DNA of 64,000 nt from JACDAN01 sp963847235 (lineage in GTDB: Bacteria > Actinomycetota > Thermoleophilia > Gaiellales > Gaiellaceae): NCBI GenBank assembly GCA_963847235.1, contig CAWJYU010000015.1, positions 124,001-188,000 on the forward strand, read 5' to 3'. The first letter of the stretch is position 1; every line of letters starts with the position of its first letter. The position numbers were made by a program, and so were the translations under genes. Under the pieces are notes generated by a model that saw nothing but the letters and a program-made list of their open reading frames with translations, ran no database searches and was not told the DNA's origin. Below, piece by piece: positions 50,696-60,043 of this stretch.

Positions 50696-51780
50696 ATGAA
50701 CGGCATCGCCGAGGCCGCGGCGCGACGCGCACCGCGCCGGACGCCGTCCACCTTCGCGCGAGGCGCTGTCGCGTCTGGCTGAAGATCGGGCTCGTCAATT
50801 TCGGCGGGCCGGCCGGCCAGATCGCGCTCATGCACCGCGTGCTCGTCGAGGAGAAGCGCTGGATCGACGAGACGCGGTTCCTGCATGCGCTGAACTACTG
50901 CATGCTGCTTGCCCGGCCCGGAGGCGCAGCAGCTCGCGACCTATGTCGGCTGGCTGCATGCACGGCGTGCGCGGCGGCCTCGTCGCCGGCACGCTCTTCG
51001 TGCTTCCCGGGCTTCGTCGTCCTGCTCGCGCTCAGCATCGCCTATCTGACGCTCGGCGATCTTGCGGTCGTGCAGGGTCTGCTCTTCGGACTGAAGGCCG
51101 CCGTGCTCGCGCATCGTCGCGGAGGCGCTGATCCGCGTCTCCAAGCGCGCGCTGAAAGGCCCGGCGATGTGGGTCGTCGCGATCGCGGCGTTCGTCGCGA
51201 TCGCATTTCTCAAGGTTCCGTTTCCGCTGATCATCCTGGCCGCCGCGCTTGCCGGGCTGCTCCTCGCTCGGCGGCGCGCCGCGCATCGGATGGCGCCGCA
51301 CGTCGACGAGCGCGAGCGACGCTCGACCGGCCGCTCGGCATGGTCGACGGCGCGAAGAGCGTCGCCTCTGGGGCGTCGATCTGGCTCGGCCCGGTGGCGC
51401 TGCTCGCGCTTGGCTCTCGGGCTCGGCCATGTCTTCGTGCAGGAGGCGCTGTTCTTCTCCAAGGTCGCGGTCGTCACCTTCGGCGGCGCCTATGCGGTGC
51501 TCGCCTATGTGGCGCAGCAGGCGGTCGAGACCTATCACTGGCTCCGGCCGGACGAGATGCTGACCGGCCTCGGACTCGCCGAGACGACGCCCGGCCCGCT
51601 GATCCTGGTGCTCGTCTTCGTCGGCTTTCTGGCGGGCGCGCGCGGCGCGACCGGCCTCGATCCGATCGTCGCCGGAACGATCGGCGCATTCGTCACGCTC
51701 TGGGTGACGTTCGCGCCGTCGTTCCTCTTCATCTTCGCCGGCGCGCCCTTCGTCGAACGGCTCCGCGGCAATCGCTATGT
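50696..51780 (+). CDS. chrA: Chromate transporter ChrA, 3' end missing
   Basis: CHR family. First repeat: WLKIGLVNFGGPAGQIALMH, RFLHALNYCMLLPGPEAQQL, YVGWLMHGVRGGLVAGTLFV, LPGFVVLLALSIAYL. Second repeat: FSKVAVVTFGGAYAVLAYVA, MLTGLGLAETTPGPLILVLV, FVTLWVTFAPSFLFIFAGAP. About ten helices exporting chromate. The frame breaks near 50740, 50920, 50950, 51000, 51110, 51290, 51330 and 51405. The last helices after APFVERLRGNR are missing because the sequence changes at about 51,780. Co-directional with chrB and probably co-transcribed. Confidence 0.85.
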
Positions 51781-51800
51781 CGCCGGCGTCGAGCACCTCG
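51770..51800. other. Chimeric join 2 (alphaproteobacterial to actinobacterial)
   Basis: chrA loses similarity after RLRGNR, and the minus-strand EF-G2-like gene enters from the right, losing its C-terminal domains at the same place. Two converging genes are truncated, with no mobile element or repeat at the point. I read it as an assembly or library artefact. Confidence 0.72.
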
Positions 51801-52657
51801 GCGGCTCCCGAAGCCGTTGGCCTCCCCCGCCGTGGCGACCACCGGGTAGAACGAGCCGCGGGCCACGGCCATCTCGAGGTCGGTGATCGAGGTCTCGGTG
51901 TCGATGTGCTCGCCGCCGAGGTAGCGGTCCATGAGGGTCTCGTCCTCGCTCTCGGCGATGATCCCCTCGATGAGCGCGGCCCGCGTCTGCCTCGACCAGC
52001 TCCAGGTCGTCGGCCGTTCGGCTCGCGGTCGACCCGCGCGCCCGACGGAGTAGTCGTGGACCACCTCGCTGATCAGGTCGATGAAGCCGGTCGGCGCTGC
52101 CGTCGTCGGCCGGCACCGGCAGCGTCCAGCGGCATCACGCCCTCGCCGAAGGCGCGCCTGGCAGGTCGCGACCAGCTCGTCGAAGTCGGCACGCGGATGG
52201 TCCAGCCGGGTGACGACCACCGCGCGCGGCATCCCGACCGCGGCGCACTCCTCCCAGAGCATCTGCGTGCCGCCGTCGACGCCGTCGACCGCCGAGATCA
52301 CGAACAGCGCGGCGTCGGCGGCCCGCAGCCCGGCGCGCAGGTCGCCGACGAAGTCGGCGTACCCGGGGGTGTCCAGGAAGTTGATCTTGACCCCGTCGAC
52401 GACGACCGGCGCCAGCGCCAGGCCGACCGATCGCTGCTGGCGCATCTCCGCCTCGTCGAAGTCCGAGACCGTGGTGCCCTCGGTGGTGCGGCCCGGCGCG
52501 CGAGATCGTGCCGGTCGCGACGAGCATCGCCTCGAGCAGGGTGGTCTTGCCCGAGCCGGACGGCCCGACCAGGACGACGTTGCGGATTGTCGGGGCTGGC
52601 GGGCTTGCCGGTGCCTGGACGACCGACGCTCCACCCTGAGTGCTTCGCCTGAGCCAT
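51785..52657 (-). CDS. Elongation factor G-like protein (EF-G2), C-terminal part missing
   Basis: The N-terminus MAQAKHSGWSV, then the GTPase domain: G1 VVLVGPSGSGKTTLLEAM, switch I around GTTVSDFDEAEMRQQRSVGL, G3 INFLDTPGYADFVGDLRAGL, then AAVGMPRAVVVTRLD in place of NKxD. After that DFDELVATCQ and the insert to GSFYPVVATA. This is the actinobacterial EF-G-like paralogue EF-G2, of unclear role. Domains II-V are missing beyond the join. Frame slips near 52600, 52500, 52150, 52100, 52035, 51985 and 51800. It is divergent from the phosphatidyltransferase gene. Confidence 0.8.
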
Positions 52658-52780
52658 GGTGAGGTGCCTTCTCCGTCGCGTGGCCGTGCGGTCTCCCCGG
52701 GTGCGCCCAGCCTCGCCAACTCGCGCACGCCGCCGCCGCGCACCTCGGGGGGCGAGTTTGTCGCTACGATCGCAGCCGCA

Positions 52781-53435
52781 ATGCTGAACAACGCGGAGGC
52801 CCGCGGGTTCGTGGCGCCGGTCGTGGAGCCGATCGCGCGGGCGCTGCTGCGCATCGGGCGTCACGCCGACATGGTCACGCTGATCGGCGCGGCGCATCAC
52901 GGTCACGACCGCGCTGTGCTTCATCCCGCAGGACAAGTTCCTCCCGGCGATCATCATCCTGCTGCTGTTCCTCGTCGGCGACGTCATCGACGGCACGATG
53001 GCGCGGCTCTCGCGGCACGCAGGGGCCCTGCGGTGCCTGGCTCGACGCCACCATGGACCGGGTCGCCGATGTCGCGGTCTTCGGGGCGCTGCTGTGGTGG
53101 GCGGTGGAGTACCAGGGACACAGACCACGACGGTCCTCGCCTGGATCTGCCTGGCCGGCGCGGTGGCGATCAGCTACGCCAAGGCGCGCGCCGAGGCGGT
53201 CGGGGCGACCGCCAACGGCGGCATCGCCGAGCGTGCCGAGCGGTTCATCGTCGTGGGCATCGGCGGCGCTGCTCTACGTGTTCGGACTGGACTGGGCGAT
53301 GACCGCGGCGCTGGCCATCCTCGCGGTGGGGGTCGTGATCACCGTGATCCAGCGGGCGCTGGACGTGCGCAGCCAGCTCAAGCCGAAGCCCGGGCGGCCG
53401 GGTCGGTCCCCGCGCCGCCGGCGCAGCAGGGCTGA
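52781..53435 (+). CDS. CDP-alcohol phosphatidyltransferase, phosphatidylinositol-phosphate synthase type
   Basis: About 210 residues with six helices. The CDP-alcohol signature D-G-x2-A-R-x8-G-x3-D-x3-D is seen as DGTMAR, then GAWLDATMDRVAD. VAISYAKARAEAVG and GIAERAERFIVVG match the archaetidyl/PI-phosphate synthase branch. It makes phosphatidylinositol phosphate from CDP-diacylglycerol and inositol phosphate, the lipid anchor for mannosides. Frame slips near 52865, 52905, 53035, 53115 and 53270. The stop overlaps the next ATG, and the next two genes are in the same pathway. Confidence 0.82.
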
Positions 53436-54373
53436 TGATCAGGCAGCAGGCCAGCCTACCTGGCCTACGCCGGGTGGCTGGCAGGCGGTGCGGCACATGC
53501 CGGAGGCGGCCGCGTACGCGCATGTTCCAGCGGATCGCCGACCTGCAGTGGCGGCGCCGCACGCCCGTCGGTGCGCACGGCTGGAGGCGAACCTCGCCCG
53601 TCCGATGGCCGGCGCATCGCCGGCCGAGCTGCGCGAGGCCTCCGCGAGCGGGCATGCGCTCCTACATGCGCTACTGGTGCGACGCCTTCCGGCTGCCCGT
53701 CCTGGAGCCCGAGCAGATCGGCACGTTCCGGATCACCAACGAGCACGAGCTGGCCGACGCCCTCGCCACCGGCCGGGGCGTCGGTCGCCGCGCTGCCGCA
53801 CCAGGGCAACTGGGACCATGCCGGCGCCTACATGTCCCAGGCACTCGCGCCAGGTCCACACCGTCGCCGAGAAGCTCGAGCCCGATCAGGCTCTTCGAGT
53901 CGTTCGTGGAGTTCCGCGAGAGCCTCGGGATGACGCATCCACGGGCTGGGCGATGCCGGCGTCTTCGACGCAGCTCGCGCAGACACCCTGACGCAGCGGC
54001 GGGCTGGTCGCGCTGCTGGCCGACCGGGACCTCTCGGCCAAGGGCATCGACGTGGACTTCTTCGGCGAGCGCGCGCGATTCCCGGCCGGACCCGCCGCCC
54101 TGGCGGTCGACACCGGCGCGATCCTGCGGCCCGTCGAGCTCTTCTGGGACGGACGACAACGTGGCCACGATCCTGCCGGAGATCGTCCCGCCCACCGAGG
54201 GCATCGCGCCAGGAGCGGATCGAGCGGCACGACCCAGGCGGTCGCCGACGCGCTGGCCGGGGCCATCCGAGCGGCACCCGCAGGACTGGCACATGCTCCA
54301 GCGGCTGTGGCTGGCCGACCTGGACCAGTCGAGGCTCGCGGAGCGCGACGCCGCCCGGGCCGGCTGCTGGTGA
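53435..54373 (+). CDS. Phosphatidylinositol mannoside acyltransferase (PatA-like)
   Basis: LPLAT/HtrB family. Near the N-terminus AYLAGWRAVRHMPEAAAYAM and FQRIADLQWRR, SYMRYWCDAFRLPVLEPEQI, the catalytic H-x4-D in LPHQGNWDHAGAYM, then LVALLADRDLSAKGIDVDFF, and GAILRPVELFWDG. PatA acylates the mannose of PIM on the cytoplasmic face. Frame slips near 53455, 53520, 53560, 53650, 53785, 53845, 53890, 53935, 53990, 54155, 54215 and 54270. Order and motifs are complete. Next comes pimA, 32 bases downstream. Confidence 0.82.
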   Translation: MIRQQASLPGLRRVAGRRCGTCRRRPRTRMFQRIADLQWRRRTPVGAHGWRRTSPVRWPAHRRPSCARPPRAGMRSYMRYWCDAFRLPVLEPEQIGTFRITNEHELADALATGRGVGRRAAAPGQLGPCRRLHVPGTRARSTPSPRSSSPIRLFESFVEFRESLGMTHPRAGRCRRLRRSSRRHPDAAAGWSRCWPTGTSRPRASTWTSSASARDSRPDPPPWRSTPARSCGPSSSSGTDDNVATILPEIVPPTEGIAPGADRAARPRRSPTRWPGPSERHPQDWHMLQRLWLADLDQSRLAERDAARAGCW

Positions 54374-54405
54374 GCCGGCCGACGACTCCGACATCGGGGC
54401 GTCTG

Positions 54406-55668
54406 ATGCGCGTCGGACTGGTCTGCCCGTACGCCTGGGACACCCCGGGCGGCGTTGCCGTGCACATCGAGGACCTGCGCACCGCGCTGACCCGGCTCGG
54501 GCACGAGGCGATCGTCCTGGCCCCGGCCGAGGACGAGGACGCGCTGCCCGACTACGTGACCAGCGGCGGCAAGCCGATCTCGATCAGCTCCAACGGCTCG
54601 GTCGCCAAGATCAACTTCGGCCCGGGCGCCGCCACCAGGGCGCGGCGCTGGATCAAGGAGTCGGACCTCGACGTGCTGCACGTGCACGAGCCCGTCGGGC
54701 CCACGCTGTCGATCCTGTCGATCTGGGTCGCCGACGGACCGATCGTGGCCACCTGGCACTCCAGCCTGGAGTCCTCGCGGCGCGACCTGAACGCGATGGC
54801 GCCGCATCGTGCGCAGCGCGACGGAGAAGATCCGCGCGCGGATCGCCGTCAGCGAGTACGCCCGGCGCTCGCTGGTCGAGTACACCGGTGGCGACGCGGT
54901 GCTCATCCCCAACGGCGTCGACTGCAGCCAGTACGCCGGGCGACGAGCCGCTGCCGGGCCGCTCGACGGGGTCACGAACACGCTGATGTTCCTCGGACGC
55001 ATCGACGAGCCGCGCAAGGGCCTGCCGATCCTGCTGGCGGCGCTGCCGCGGGTCGTCCGCGGCCGTTCCCGACGTCACGCGTGCTCGTCGCCGGCCCCGG
55101 CGACGTCGACGAGCGTCCGGGCCGAGGTGCTCGCCGAGCTCGCGGACCACGTCGTGTTCCTCGGGCTGGTCAGCCAGGAGGACAAGGCCCGCGCCCTGCA
55201 CACGGCCGACATCTACGTCGCGCCGAACACGGGCGGGGAGTCCTTCGGGATCATCCTGCTCGAGGCGATGGCGGCGGGTGCGCCGGTGGTGGCCAGCGAC
55301 ATCGAGGCCTTCCAGCGCGTGCTCGACGAAGGGCGCGCGGGCGTGCACTTCACCAACGAGGACTCCGAGGACCTGGCCGAGGTGCTCATCGCGCTGCTCG
55401 GCGACCCGCAGCGCCGGCGCCAGCTGCACGCAGCCGGCCTGGCGCGGTCCGCCCAGTTCGACTGGGCCACGGTCGCCAAGCGGTGCTCGCCGTCTACGAC
55501 AGCGTGACGCCGGGCGGCGAGAAGGTGCACGCCGACCTGTCCGGGCAGTTCTGGGGCCGGCTGCCGCTGCGCCGGGCCGCCTGGGACGAGGAGGAGGACG
55601 CGGAGCCGACCGAGACCAAGCCGCCGAGGGTGCTCGCAGCGGACTGCTGCGCCGCGCAGGGGCGCTGA
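54406..55668 (+). CDS. pimA: Phosphatidyl-myo-inositol mannosyltransferase
   Basis: GT4 fold. N-terminus MRVGLVCPYAWDTPGGVAVH with the PGGV loop, HVHEPVGPTLSILSIW, IVATWHSSLESSRRDLN, then the donor domain LMFLGRIDEPRKGLPILLAA and the nucleotide-sugar E-loop NTGGESFGIILLEAMAAGAP. It adds the first mannose of phosphatidylinositol mannosides from GDP-mannose. The C-terminus beyond SVTPGGEKVHADLSGQF is acidic and uncertain; the stop at 55668 could be replaced by a longer tail in another frame. Slips near 54810, 54945, 55060 and 55485. It completes the synthase-acyltransferase-mannosyltransferase set. Confidence 0.88.
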   Translation: MRVGLVCPYAWDTPGGVAVHIEDLRTALTRLGHEAIVLAPAEDEDALPDYVTSGGKPISISSNGSVAKINFGPGAATRARRWIKESDLDVLHVHEPVGPTLSILSIWVADGPIVATWHSSLESSRRDLNAMAPHRAQRDGEDPRADRRQRVRPALAGRVHRWRRGAHPQRRRLQPVRRATSRCRAARRGHEHADVPRTHRRAAQGPADPAGGAAAGRPRPFPTSRVLVAGPGDVDERPGRGARRARGPRRVPRAGQPGGQGPRPAHGRHLRRAEHGRGVLRDHPARGDGGGCAGGGQRHRGLPARARRRARGRALHQRGLRGPGRGAHRAARRPAAPAPAARSRPGAVRPVRLGHGRQAVLAVYDSVTPGGEKVHADLSGQFWGRLPLRRAAWDEEEDAEPTETKPPRVLAADCCAAQGR

Positions 55669-55700
55669 CCCGACGCGCGGATCCGGGGACAGGACGGCTG

Positions 55701-56268
55701 ATGAAGGTCGACCTCACCTGGCTGATCATCATCCTGCGCTCGTCGCGCTGGTCGTGTGGCGGCTCAGCGCGCTGGCCGGTCGGCTCGACCGGCTGCACCA
55801 TCGGATCGACCTGGCCGACGCGTCACTGGACGCCCAGCTGGTCCGGCGGGCCGCGGGCGACCGAGGCGCTGGCGCACCTCCGGCCTGCTCGACCCGGCGA
55901 GCTCGATCGTCCTGGCGCAGTGGCGGCCAGCCACTCGCGCAACGCCGACCCGCGCCGACCCGATCGAGCGCGGCGATCGTCGAGTCCGAGCTGTCGCGCG
56001 ACCTGCGCGAGGTGCTTGGCGGACGCCCAGGCGATCGCCGAGCTCCGCGGCACGCCCGAGGGGGAGGAGATCCTCGACGACCTCGCGCTACGCCTGCACC
56101 CAGGTCACGCTGTCGCGCCGGTTCCTCAACGACGGGGTCCAGGCGGCGCGACTGCTGCGGTCCGGGCTGATGGTGCGGCTCTTCCGGCTGGCCGGCAACG
56201 CGCCGCTGCCCGCGAGACGTTCGAGATGGACGACACTGACCCCGCCCGCCTTCGAGGCCTTCGCCTGA
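55701..56268 (+). CDS. Hypothetical protein with N-terminal membrane helix
   Basis: About 180 residues. One hydrophobic helix at the start (DLTWLIIILALVALVVWRLS), then a charged helical region LHHRIDLADASLDAQLVRRA, SIVLAQWAASHSRNADPR, IVESELSRDLREVLADAQAI and VTLSRRFLNDGVQAARLLRS. The plan (single N-terminal helix, coiled domain) resembles LemA loosely but the family is not assigned. The downstream frames up to 56429 contain a Pro/Asp-rich stretch that could be a real C-terminal tail lost to frame slips. It lies 32 bases after pimA and may be part of the operon. Confidence 0.6.
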
Positions 56269-56428
56269 GCTCGCCCAGCGTCGGTGTTCACGAGCCGCGC
56301 CTGGTAGGCGCGGGATCGAGCCGCCCGATGGTCCGTGGTCGCCGGATGTTCCGCCTGAGTCGTCGCCCGACGTTCCGCCTGCAGTCCCTGACCGTGGCCC
56401 GCCCTCGGCGACGCTGTACCCTTCGTCC

Positions 56429-57483
56429 ATGCGTCGAACTGCCGTTGCGGCGGGCTGTCGCCCTGCTGCTCGCCGCCTGCGGCCCGGATCCCAAGTCCGT
56501 CGTGGTCGTCCGAGCCGTCGCCGCCGCAGTCGCAGTCGACGAGTCCCGACGCCGTCGGCCGCAACCGCAGCCGGTGCCGACCACCTCGCCGCTGAGCGGA
56601 CGCGAGGGTGGCGTGGACACCCCGGTCATGGTGGTCAAGTACGACAACACGCCTGCCGCGCAGCCGCACCGGGGGCTCACGTCCGCCGACGTCGTCTACG
56701 TCGAGCCCGTCGAATGGGGTCTGACGCGGCTCGCGGCGGTGTTCTCCACGGACCTGCCCGAGGCGGTCGGGCCCGTCCGCAGCGCACGGATCAGCGACAT
56801 CGACCTGCTTCGCGCCGTACGGCAACGTCGCCTTCGTCTTCTCCGGTGCGCAGCAGAGGCTGTGGCCGCAAGATCGCAGGCGGCGGACTGGATCCGCGTC
56901 TCGAGCCAGGACATCGGCAGCCCCGGCTTCTACCGCGAGCACGGCACCGGCGGGTCGCGCCGTCGAACCTGATGGCGCGAACCGCGGCACATCGCTGAAG
57001 GCCGCCGGGGCCACGGCGGCGGCATCCCAGGACATGGGCCTCGTCTTCGCCGAGGAGCGCCCGCCGGGCGGCAAGCGGGCCACGGACGGTCACCGCCCGA
57101 TGGCACCAGCGCGAGCGTGCAGTTCCGGTGGAACAAGCCGCAAGGACGCCTACGACGTGTGGTTGCGACGGCCGCCAGGCCCGCGACACCGAGAAGCCCG
57201 GGCGTCCAGCGCGCCACGCACGGTGATCGTGCAGTACGTCAAGGAGGTCGACTCCGGGTACGGCGACAAGTTCGGCGGGCGCACGCCCATGGCCGTCACC
57301 GTCGGCCGCGGCAAGGGCCTGATGCTCCGCGACGGTCGGGTCGTACAAGATCACCTGGGAGCGCCCGCCAGAGGAGGCCCCGACGACCTACCTGGACGCC
57401 GACGGCGAGCCCGTGGTCGCTGGACCCGGGGCAGGTCTGGGTCGTGCTCAAGGACCGCACACGCAAGGTCGCGCGTCGAGTAG
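56429..57483 (+). CDS. DUF3048-domain lipoprotein
   Basis: Start MRRTAVAAAVALLLAACGPD gives a lipobox (LLAAC), so the mature protein is a lipoprotein with a Pro/Gln/Ser-rich linker. The DUF3048 domain follows: VMVVKYDNTPAAQPHRGLTS, ADVVYVEPVEWGLTRLAAVF, EAVGPVRSARISDIDLL, FVFSGAQQRLWPQIAGGGL and a C-terminal DUF3048_C part with VIVQYVKEVDSGYGDKFGG and WVVLKDRTRKVRVE. Function unknown; the family is surface-exposed in Gram-positives. Frame slips near 56455, 56500, 56810, 56950, 57080, 57130, 57215, 57340 and 57410. Confidence 0.78.
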
Positions 57484-57587
57484 CCTCGACAGCGGATCTC
57501 GCGCCACCAGGGTGTTTCGTCGCGATGCCGCGCGCCAGGTCGGACGTAACCTAGGCGCACACCGTCCGCATCGGCGCAGGAGAACCC

Positions 57588-58497
57588 GTGAGCAGCACCC
57601 CGAACACCCCAGACGACCGCCTTCGGCACCGACCGTGTCAAGCGCGGGATGGCCGAGATGCTCAAGGGCGGCGTCATCATGGACGTGGTCACCGCCGAGC
57701 AGGCGCGGATCGCCGAGGACGCCGGCGCGGTCGCCGTCATGGCCCTCGAGCGGGTTCCCGCCGACATCCGCGCACAGGGCGGCGTGTCGCGGATGAGCGA
57801 CCCGGACATGATCGACGGGATCATCGACGCGGTCTCCATCCCGGTGATGGCCAAGGCCCGGATCGGGCACTTCGTCGAGGCCCAGGTGCTCGCAGGCGCT
57901 CGGCGTGGACTACATCGACGAGTCCGAGGTGCTGACCCCGGCCGACTACACCAACCACATCGACAAGTGGGCGTTCACCGTGCCCTTCGTGTGTGGCGCG
58001 ACGAACCTGGGCGAGGCGCTGCGCCGGATCACCGAGGGCGCGGCGATGATCCGCTCCAAGGGCGAGGCCGGCACCGGCGACGTCTCCAACGCGTCGACCC
58101 ACATGCGCGCCATCCGCGGCGAGATCCGCCGGCTGCGGTCGATGAGCACCGACGAGCTGTACGTGGCGGCCAAGGAGCTGCAGGCCCCGTACGAGCTGGT
58201 CAGGGAGGTCGCCGGGCCGGCGCCCTGCCGGTCGTCCTGTTCACCGCGGGCGGCATCGCCACCCCTGCCGACGCCGCGATGATGATGCAGCTGGGCGCCG
58301 ACGGCGTGTTCGTCGGCTCGGGCATCTTCAAGTCCGGCAACCCGGCCGAGCGGGCCAACGCGATCGTCCAGGCGACCCTGCACTACGACGACCCGGACAT
58401 CGTCGCCAAGGTCTCGCGCGGACTGGGCGAGGCCATGGTCGGGATCAACGTCGAGGAGATCCCGCAGGCGCACCGCCTCGCCGAGCGCGGGTGGTGA
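57588..58497 (+). CDS. pdxS: Pyridoxal 5'-phosphate synthase subunit PdxS
   Basis: GTG start behind AGGAG. TDRVKRGMAEMLKGGVIMDV holds a catalytic Asp/Lys region, then EQARIAEDAGAVAVMALERV, PADIRAQGGVSRMSDPDMID (PDMI), ISIPVMAKARIGHFVEAQ, ALGVDYIDESEVLTPAD, GATNLGEALRRITEGAAMIR (phosphate loop) and TAGGIATPADAAMMMQLGAD. It makes PLP from ribose-5-phosphate, glyceraldehyde-3-phosphate and ammonia supplied by PdxT. Slips near 57615, 57892 and two near 58220, all +1. Its stop overlaps the PdxT GTG. Confidence 0.93.
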
Positions 58498-59145
58498 CCG
58501 GACCCCGGATCGGGGTCCTCGCGCTGCAGGGAGACGTGCGCGAGCACGTGCGTGCGCTGACCGATGTCGGCGCCAGCGCGGTGCCGGTCAAGGACGCCGA
58601 TGCCCTGGCGCACGGTCGACGGGCTGGTGCTGCCGGGCGGCGAGTCCACGACCATCTCGATGCTCGCCGTGCGCTGGGGGCTGATGGAGCCGCTGCGCGC
58701 GGCCGCTGCGGACCGGACTGCCGATGTACGGGTCGTGCGCCGGGATGATCCTGCTCGCCGACACGATCCTCGACGGCCGCGCCGGACCAGCAGACCGATC
58801 GGCGGGCATCGACATGGTCGTGCGGCGCAACGCCTTCGGCCGGCAGGTCGACTCCTTCGAGGCCGACGTGGACGTTCGCCGGCCATCGGCGAGGAGCCGA
58901 TCCACGCGGTGTTCATCCGCGCGCCGTGGGTCGAGTCGGTGGGCACGGCGTCGGACGGTGCCGGCCGAGACCGATGCCCGGTGCCGCCGGCAGCAGGTCC
59001 GCGCGTCCGGACCAGCGGCGCGCGCGGCGATAGGATCGTCGCCGTGCGGAGCGGGTCGCTGCTCGCCACCTCGTTCCACCCTGAGCTGACCGGGGACCAT
59101 CGGGTGCACGCGCTGTTCGCCGAGATCGTGCGCGGCGCTGCCTGA
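58494..59145 (+). CDS. pdxT: PLP synthase glutaminase subunit PdxT
   Basis: GTG start overlapping the PdxS stop. IGVLALQGDVREHVRALTDV, DGLVLPGGESTTISML (glutaminase oxyanion region), MYGSCAGMILLAD with the nucleophile Cys in GSCAG, IGGIDMVVRRNAFGRQVDSF and the catalytic His-Glu tail SLLATSFHPELTGDHRVHAL. It hydrolyses glutamine and channels ammonia to PdxS. Slips near 58610, 58720, 58780, 58880, 58955 and 59010. Complete otherwise. Confidence 0.92.
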
Positions 59146-59177
59146 CCGACGGCGCCAGACCGATCGAAGGAGCACGC

Positions 59178-59933
59178 ATGTCCGGCCATTCCAAGTGGGC
59201 GACCACGAAGCACAAGAAGGCCGCGATCGACGCCAAGCGCGGCAAGCTGTTCGCCAAGCTCATCAAGAACATCGAGGTCGCGGCGCGCACCGGCGGCGGT
59301 GACCCGGACGGCAACCCCACGCTGTACGACGCGATCCAGAAGGCGCGCAAGAACTCGGTGCCGTTGGACAACATCGACCGCGCCCTCAAGCGCGGCTCCG
59401 GCGCGGACGCCGGCGGCGCCGACTGGCAGACCATCATGTACGAGGGCTACGGCCCGAACGGGGTGGCGATCCTCGTCGAGTGCCTCACCGACAACCGCAA
59501 CCGCGCCGCCTCCGAGGTGCGGGTGGCGGTGACCCGCAACGGCGGCAGCATGGCCGATCCGGGCAGCGTGTCCTACCTGTTCACGCCGCAAGGGCGTCAT
59601 CATCGTGCCCAAGGCCGAAGGCACCGACCGAGGACGACGTCCTGATGGCCGTGCTGGACGCCGGCGCCGACGAGGTCAACGACCTCGGTGAGGCGTTCGA
59701 GGTGCTCACCGAGCCTGGCGACATGGTGGCTGCGCGCAAGGCGCTGCAGGGCGCGGGACTGGACTACGAGTCCGCCGACAGCGAGTTCGTGGCGTCCGTC
59801 GAGGTGCCGCTGGACGCCGATGGGGCCGACGAAGATCATGCGCCTCGTCGATGCCCTGGAGGACTCCGACGACGTGCAGAACGTCTACACGAACGCGGAC
59901 ATCTCGGCCGAGGTCCTGGCCGCTCTGGACTGA
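59178..59933 (+). CDS. yebC: YebC/TACO1-family protein
   Basis: AAGGAG precedes ATG by 5 bases. MSGHSKWATTKHKKAAIDAK, RGKLFAKLIKNIEVAARTGG, NPTLYDAIQKARKNSVPLDN and YEGYGPNGVAILVECLTDNR are the family signature, then AEVRVAVTRNGGSMADPGSV-like, DDVLMAVLDAGADEVNDLGE and a C-terminal MRLVDALEDSDDVQNVYTNA. About 250 residues. YebC proteins act in translation of proline-rich stretches or as regulators. Frame slips near 59595, 59630 and 59825. It commonly lies upstream of ruvCAB, as here, but another gene intervenes. Confidence 0.92.
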
Positions 59934-60043
59934 CCGTCGGGGGTCCGGAGCACGGCGAGGGGTCCGACGGGCGGCGCTGCGCGAACTACCATCGCGTTCG
60001 GCGGAACGGTACGGTGCCGGTACCGAGCACCCAGGAGATGAAC

